Source of the DNA: Spongiivirga citrea
GTDB lineage: Bacteria > Bacteroidota > Bacteroidia > Flavobacteriales > Flavobacteriaceae
Assembly: GCF_010671565.1 (NCBI RefSeq)
Contig: NZ_JAABOQ010000002.1
Coordinates: forward strand, 186,001-250,000
Length of the DNA stretch: 64,000 nucleotides
Direction: 5' to 3'
The position numbers and the translations under genes are program-made. Of this stretch, positions 62,593 through 64,000 are shown piece after piece. The notes beneath the pieces are model-generated. The model did not search any database, was not told where the DNA came from, and was given only the letters and a program-made list of their open reading frames with translations. The stretch's first letter is position 1. Each line of letters begins with the position of its first letter.

Positions 62593-63254
62593 GCGTTTTC
62601 GATTTTACCATCGACCATAATTAGTTTTCTGTCGGCCATATCGGCAAGGGCTTTATTATGAGTTACAATAACAAAAGTTTGCCCGAAAGTTTCTCTTAAA
62701 TCAAAAAATAGTTGGTGTAGTTTCTCAGCTGACTCCGAATCTAAATTACCACTCGGCTCATCAGCAAAAATCAGCCCAGGATTATTAATAAGCGCTCTTG
62801 CAACTGATACGCGCTGTTGCTCGCCACCTGACATGGCATCAGGTTTATGGTGATAACGTTCTTTTAAACCAAGAAAATCAAGATATTTTTTAGCCTCCGC
62901 TTCAACCTTGTCTTTGTCTTCGCCTTTAATATAAGCAGGTATACATACATTTTCTAGAGCCGTAAATTCAGGCAACAATTGGTGGAACTGAAATATGAAA
63001 CCGAGATTGGTATTTCTAAAAAATGCAATTTCACGATCGTTTAATCCAAGAACATCAACATTATTTATAATTAGACTGCTGTCATGTGGGTTTGAAACAG
63101 TATCTAAAGTACCCAATATTTGAAGTAGGGTAGTTTTACCAGCACCAGAAGCACCAACAATAGATACAATTTCCCCTTTTTCAATAGCGACATCAACTCC
63201 CTTTAAAACCTCAAGAGATCCGAACGACTTTTTTATGTTAGTTGCTTTAATCAT
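62589..63254 (-). CDS. ABC transporter ATPase, LolD-like
   Basis: 221 residues, all ATPase motifs: Walker [10 protein letters not shown] (about 34-42), Q-loop FQFHQLLP, signature [14 protein letters not shown] (about 143-156), Walker [13 protein letters not shown], and H-loop VTHNKALA. The '[11 protein letters not shown]' and '[15 protein letters not shown]' pattern fits the LolD/MacB group, which works with LolC/E permeases to free lipoproteins from the inner membrane. The partner permease is not adjacent; it is followed by CPBP and TIGR02757 genes. Confidence 0.92.
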   Translation of the reverse strand: MIKATNIKKSFGSLEVLKGVDVAIEKGEIVSIVGASGAGKTTLLQILGTLDTVSNPHDSSLIINNVDVLGLNDREIAFFRNTNLGFIFQFHQLLPEFTALENVCIPAYIKGEDKDKVEAEAKKYLDFLGLKERYHHKPDAMSGGEQQRVSVARALINNPGLIFADEPSGNLDSESAEKLHQLFFDLRETFGQTFVIVTHNKALADMADRKLIMVDGKIENA

Positions 63255-63388
63255 TTACGACTAGTATAACGGACGTGAAAATAATTTAATCTTTTCAAAT
63301 TGATCATTGTTCCGTAATATTTATTCCAACATAAAAATTAAAGAAACGTTAATTCCAAAAATCACTTTTAATATTGTTTAATAAATGT

Positions 63389-63396
63389 TATTTTTG
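63389..63396 (+). promoter_or_regulatory. Candidate -7 box for msrA
   Basis: TATTTTTG fits TAnnTTTG exactly, 19 bases before the msrA ATG. The upstream TTG at 63374 is only 12 bases away, so the -33 element is uncertain. Confidence 0.35.
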
Positions 63397-63415
63397 GTTA
63401 AACAAAATAGATTAA

Positions 63416-63967
63416 ATGGAAAACTTGAAAATTGCAACATTTGCTGGAGGCTGTTTCTGGTGTACCGAAGCAGTATTTAATGAAATAGAAGGTGTTCATA
63501 AAGTAGTCTCAGGATATACAGGTGGTCATATCAAAAATCCGGCATATCGCGAGATATGTTCTGGTAGAACAGGTCATGCGGAAGGAGTACAAATATATTA
63601 TGATGAGACCCTAGTTAGTTTTTCTGATTTATTGGAGATTTTCTTTACAACTCATGATCCAACTACCTTGAATAGACAAGGAAACGATGTAGGAACACAA
63701 TACCGATCTGCTGTTTTTTATAGTGATGAGTCGCAAAAAAGATTTACCGAACGTTTTATTGAACAACTGGAAGCATCTGAAGCATATACAAATCCAATCG
63801 TGACAGAAGTAGCCCCATTAGACATATTTTATGAGGCAGAAGCATATCATCAAAATTACTACGATGCTCATAAAGACCAGCCCTATTGTCAAGTAATTAT
63901 TAATCCTAAATTGCGTAAGTTAGCTAAAGATTTTTCTGAAAAATTAAAAAAAGAAGCAGTAAGCTAA
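63416..63967 (+). CDS. msrA: Peptide-methionine (S)-S-oxide reductase MsrA
   Basis: 183 residues. The catalytic motif AGGCFWCTEAVF is at 10-21 with Cys13 as nucleophile, followed by EGVHKVVSGYTGGH and TAHDP-type FTTHDPTTLNRQGNDVGTQYRS (split: FFTTHDPTTL, GNDVGTQYRS). It reduces Met-S-sulfoxide in proteins with thioredoxin. Located divergent from the LolD-like gene. An ATG follows 9 bases after the stop. Confidence 0.97.
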   Translation: MENLKIATFAGGCFWCTEAVFNEIEGVHKVVSGYTGGHIKNPAYREICSGRTGHAEGVQIYYDETLVSFSDLLEIFFTTHDPTTLNRQGNDVGTQYRSAVFYSDESQKRFTERFIEQLEASEAYTNPIVTEVAPLDIFYEAEAYHQNYYDAHKDQPYCQVIINPKLRKLAKDFSEKLKKEAVS

Positions 63968-63975
63968 ATCCCATT

Positions 63976-64000
63976 CATGCCTTATAAAAAATTCGAAGAA
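63976..64000 (+). CDS. Possible start of a further gene, cut by the window edge
   Basis: ATG at 63976 opens MPYKKFEE and remains open to the window end. It is 9 bases after the msrA stop on the same strand, which fits an operon. Only eight codons are visible, so identity cannot be given. Confidence 0.3.

Noticed and set aside
1-64000. CRISPR array, tRNA, rRNA, prophage or insertion sequence
   Set aside because: Read for evenly spaced repeats, cloverleaf patterns, integrase and transposase motifs; none was found.

Overview
The window is A+T-rich chromosomal DNA from a member of the Bacteroidetes, almost certainly family Flavobacteriaceae; genus and species cannot be read from it. Evidence for this is the MenF/MenD/MenA/MenC/MenE menaquinone cluster with a DUF2853 gene inside it, an ECF sigma/FecR/TonB-receptor surface-signalling set, BatA-type, DUF3667 and TIGR02757 proteins, short SCxN/SCxx lipoprotein signals, promoters of the TTG-N(about 20)-TAnnTTTG type, and many TTG starts without Shine-Dalgarno sequences. 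No rRNA, tRNA, CRISPR array, integrase, transposase or prophage gene was found. The window is mostly core chromosome, with a short accessory-looking patch near 48-49.6 kb.

Layout. 0-8 kb: 5'-truncated haloalkane-dehalogenase-like hydrolase, nitronate monooxygenase, a lipoprotein with two zinc-ribbon-like repeats, an SF2 helicase, menB, and a large secreted zinc metalloprotease. 8-14 kb: TonB receptor, FecR anti-sigma factor and ECF sigma factor (minus strand), facing a large acidic repeat lipoprotein (plus strand). 14-22.6 kb: amidase lipoprotein, DinB-like protein, aroB, proline dehydrogenase, a GNAT enzyme, two alpha/beta hydrolases, a transglutaminase-like protein and a TetR regulator. 22.7-33 kb: hotdog thioesterase, menF, menD, DUF2853, SPOR-like protein, menA, small membrane protein, menC, CPBP protease, menE, M24 peptidase. 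With menB at 4.5 kb these give most steps from chorismate to demethylmenaquinone; menH and the final methyltransferase are not seen. 33-43.5 kb: secreted Arg/Asn/Tyr-rich protein, DUF3667 protein, uvrA, an ECF sigma factor, a tiny conserved-looking ORF, an Fe-S-less endonuclease III, a BCP peroxiredoxin, a large uncharacterised protein, and an MBL-fold hydrolase. 43.5-50.3 kb: bL12-CTD-like tail-anchored protein, a cysteine-synthase-like enzyme, a metallophosphoesterase, a LytS/LytTR two-component pair, two accessory DUF genes and an esterase. 50.4-64 kb: a dihydroorotase homologue that has lost its metal ligands, translationally overlapped with a BatA-type protein; glycosyltransferase, GNAT, DoxX, S10 carboxypeptidase; a di-haem peroxidase/PhoX-like lipoprotein pair; TIGR02757, CPBP and a LolD-like ATPase with overlapping ends; msrA.

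The most noteworthy non-genic signals are a three-copy family of inverted-repeat elements built from one unit (TGTCAGTTCGAGTG ... GTATCGAGAAC) joined in opposite orders at different sites, and a 79-nt block upstream of the BatA gene closed by an 11-bp perfect stem. The best candidates for undescribed biology are the BatA/pseudo-dihydroorotase pair, the acidic lipoprotein opposite the sigma/FecR/TonB set, and the MauG/PhoX-like pair.
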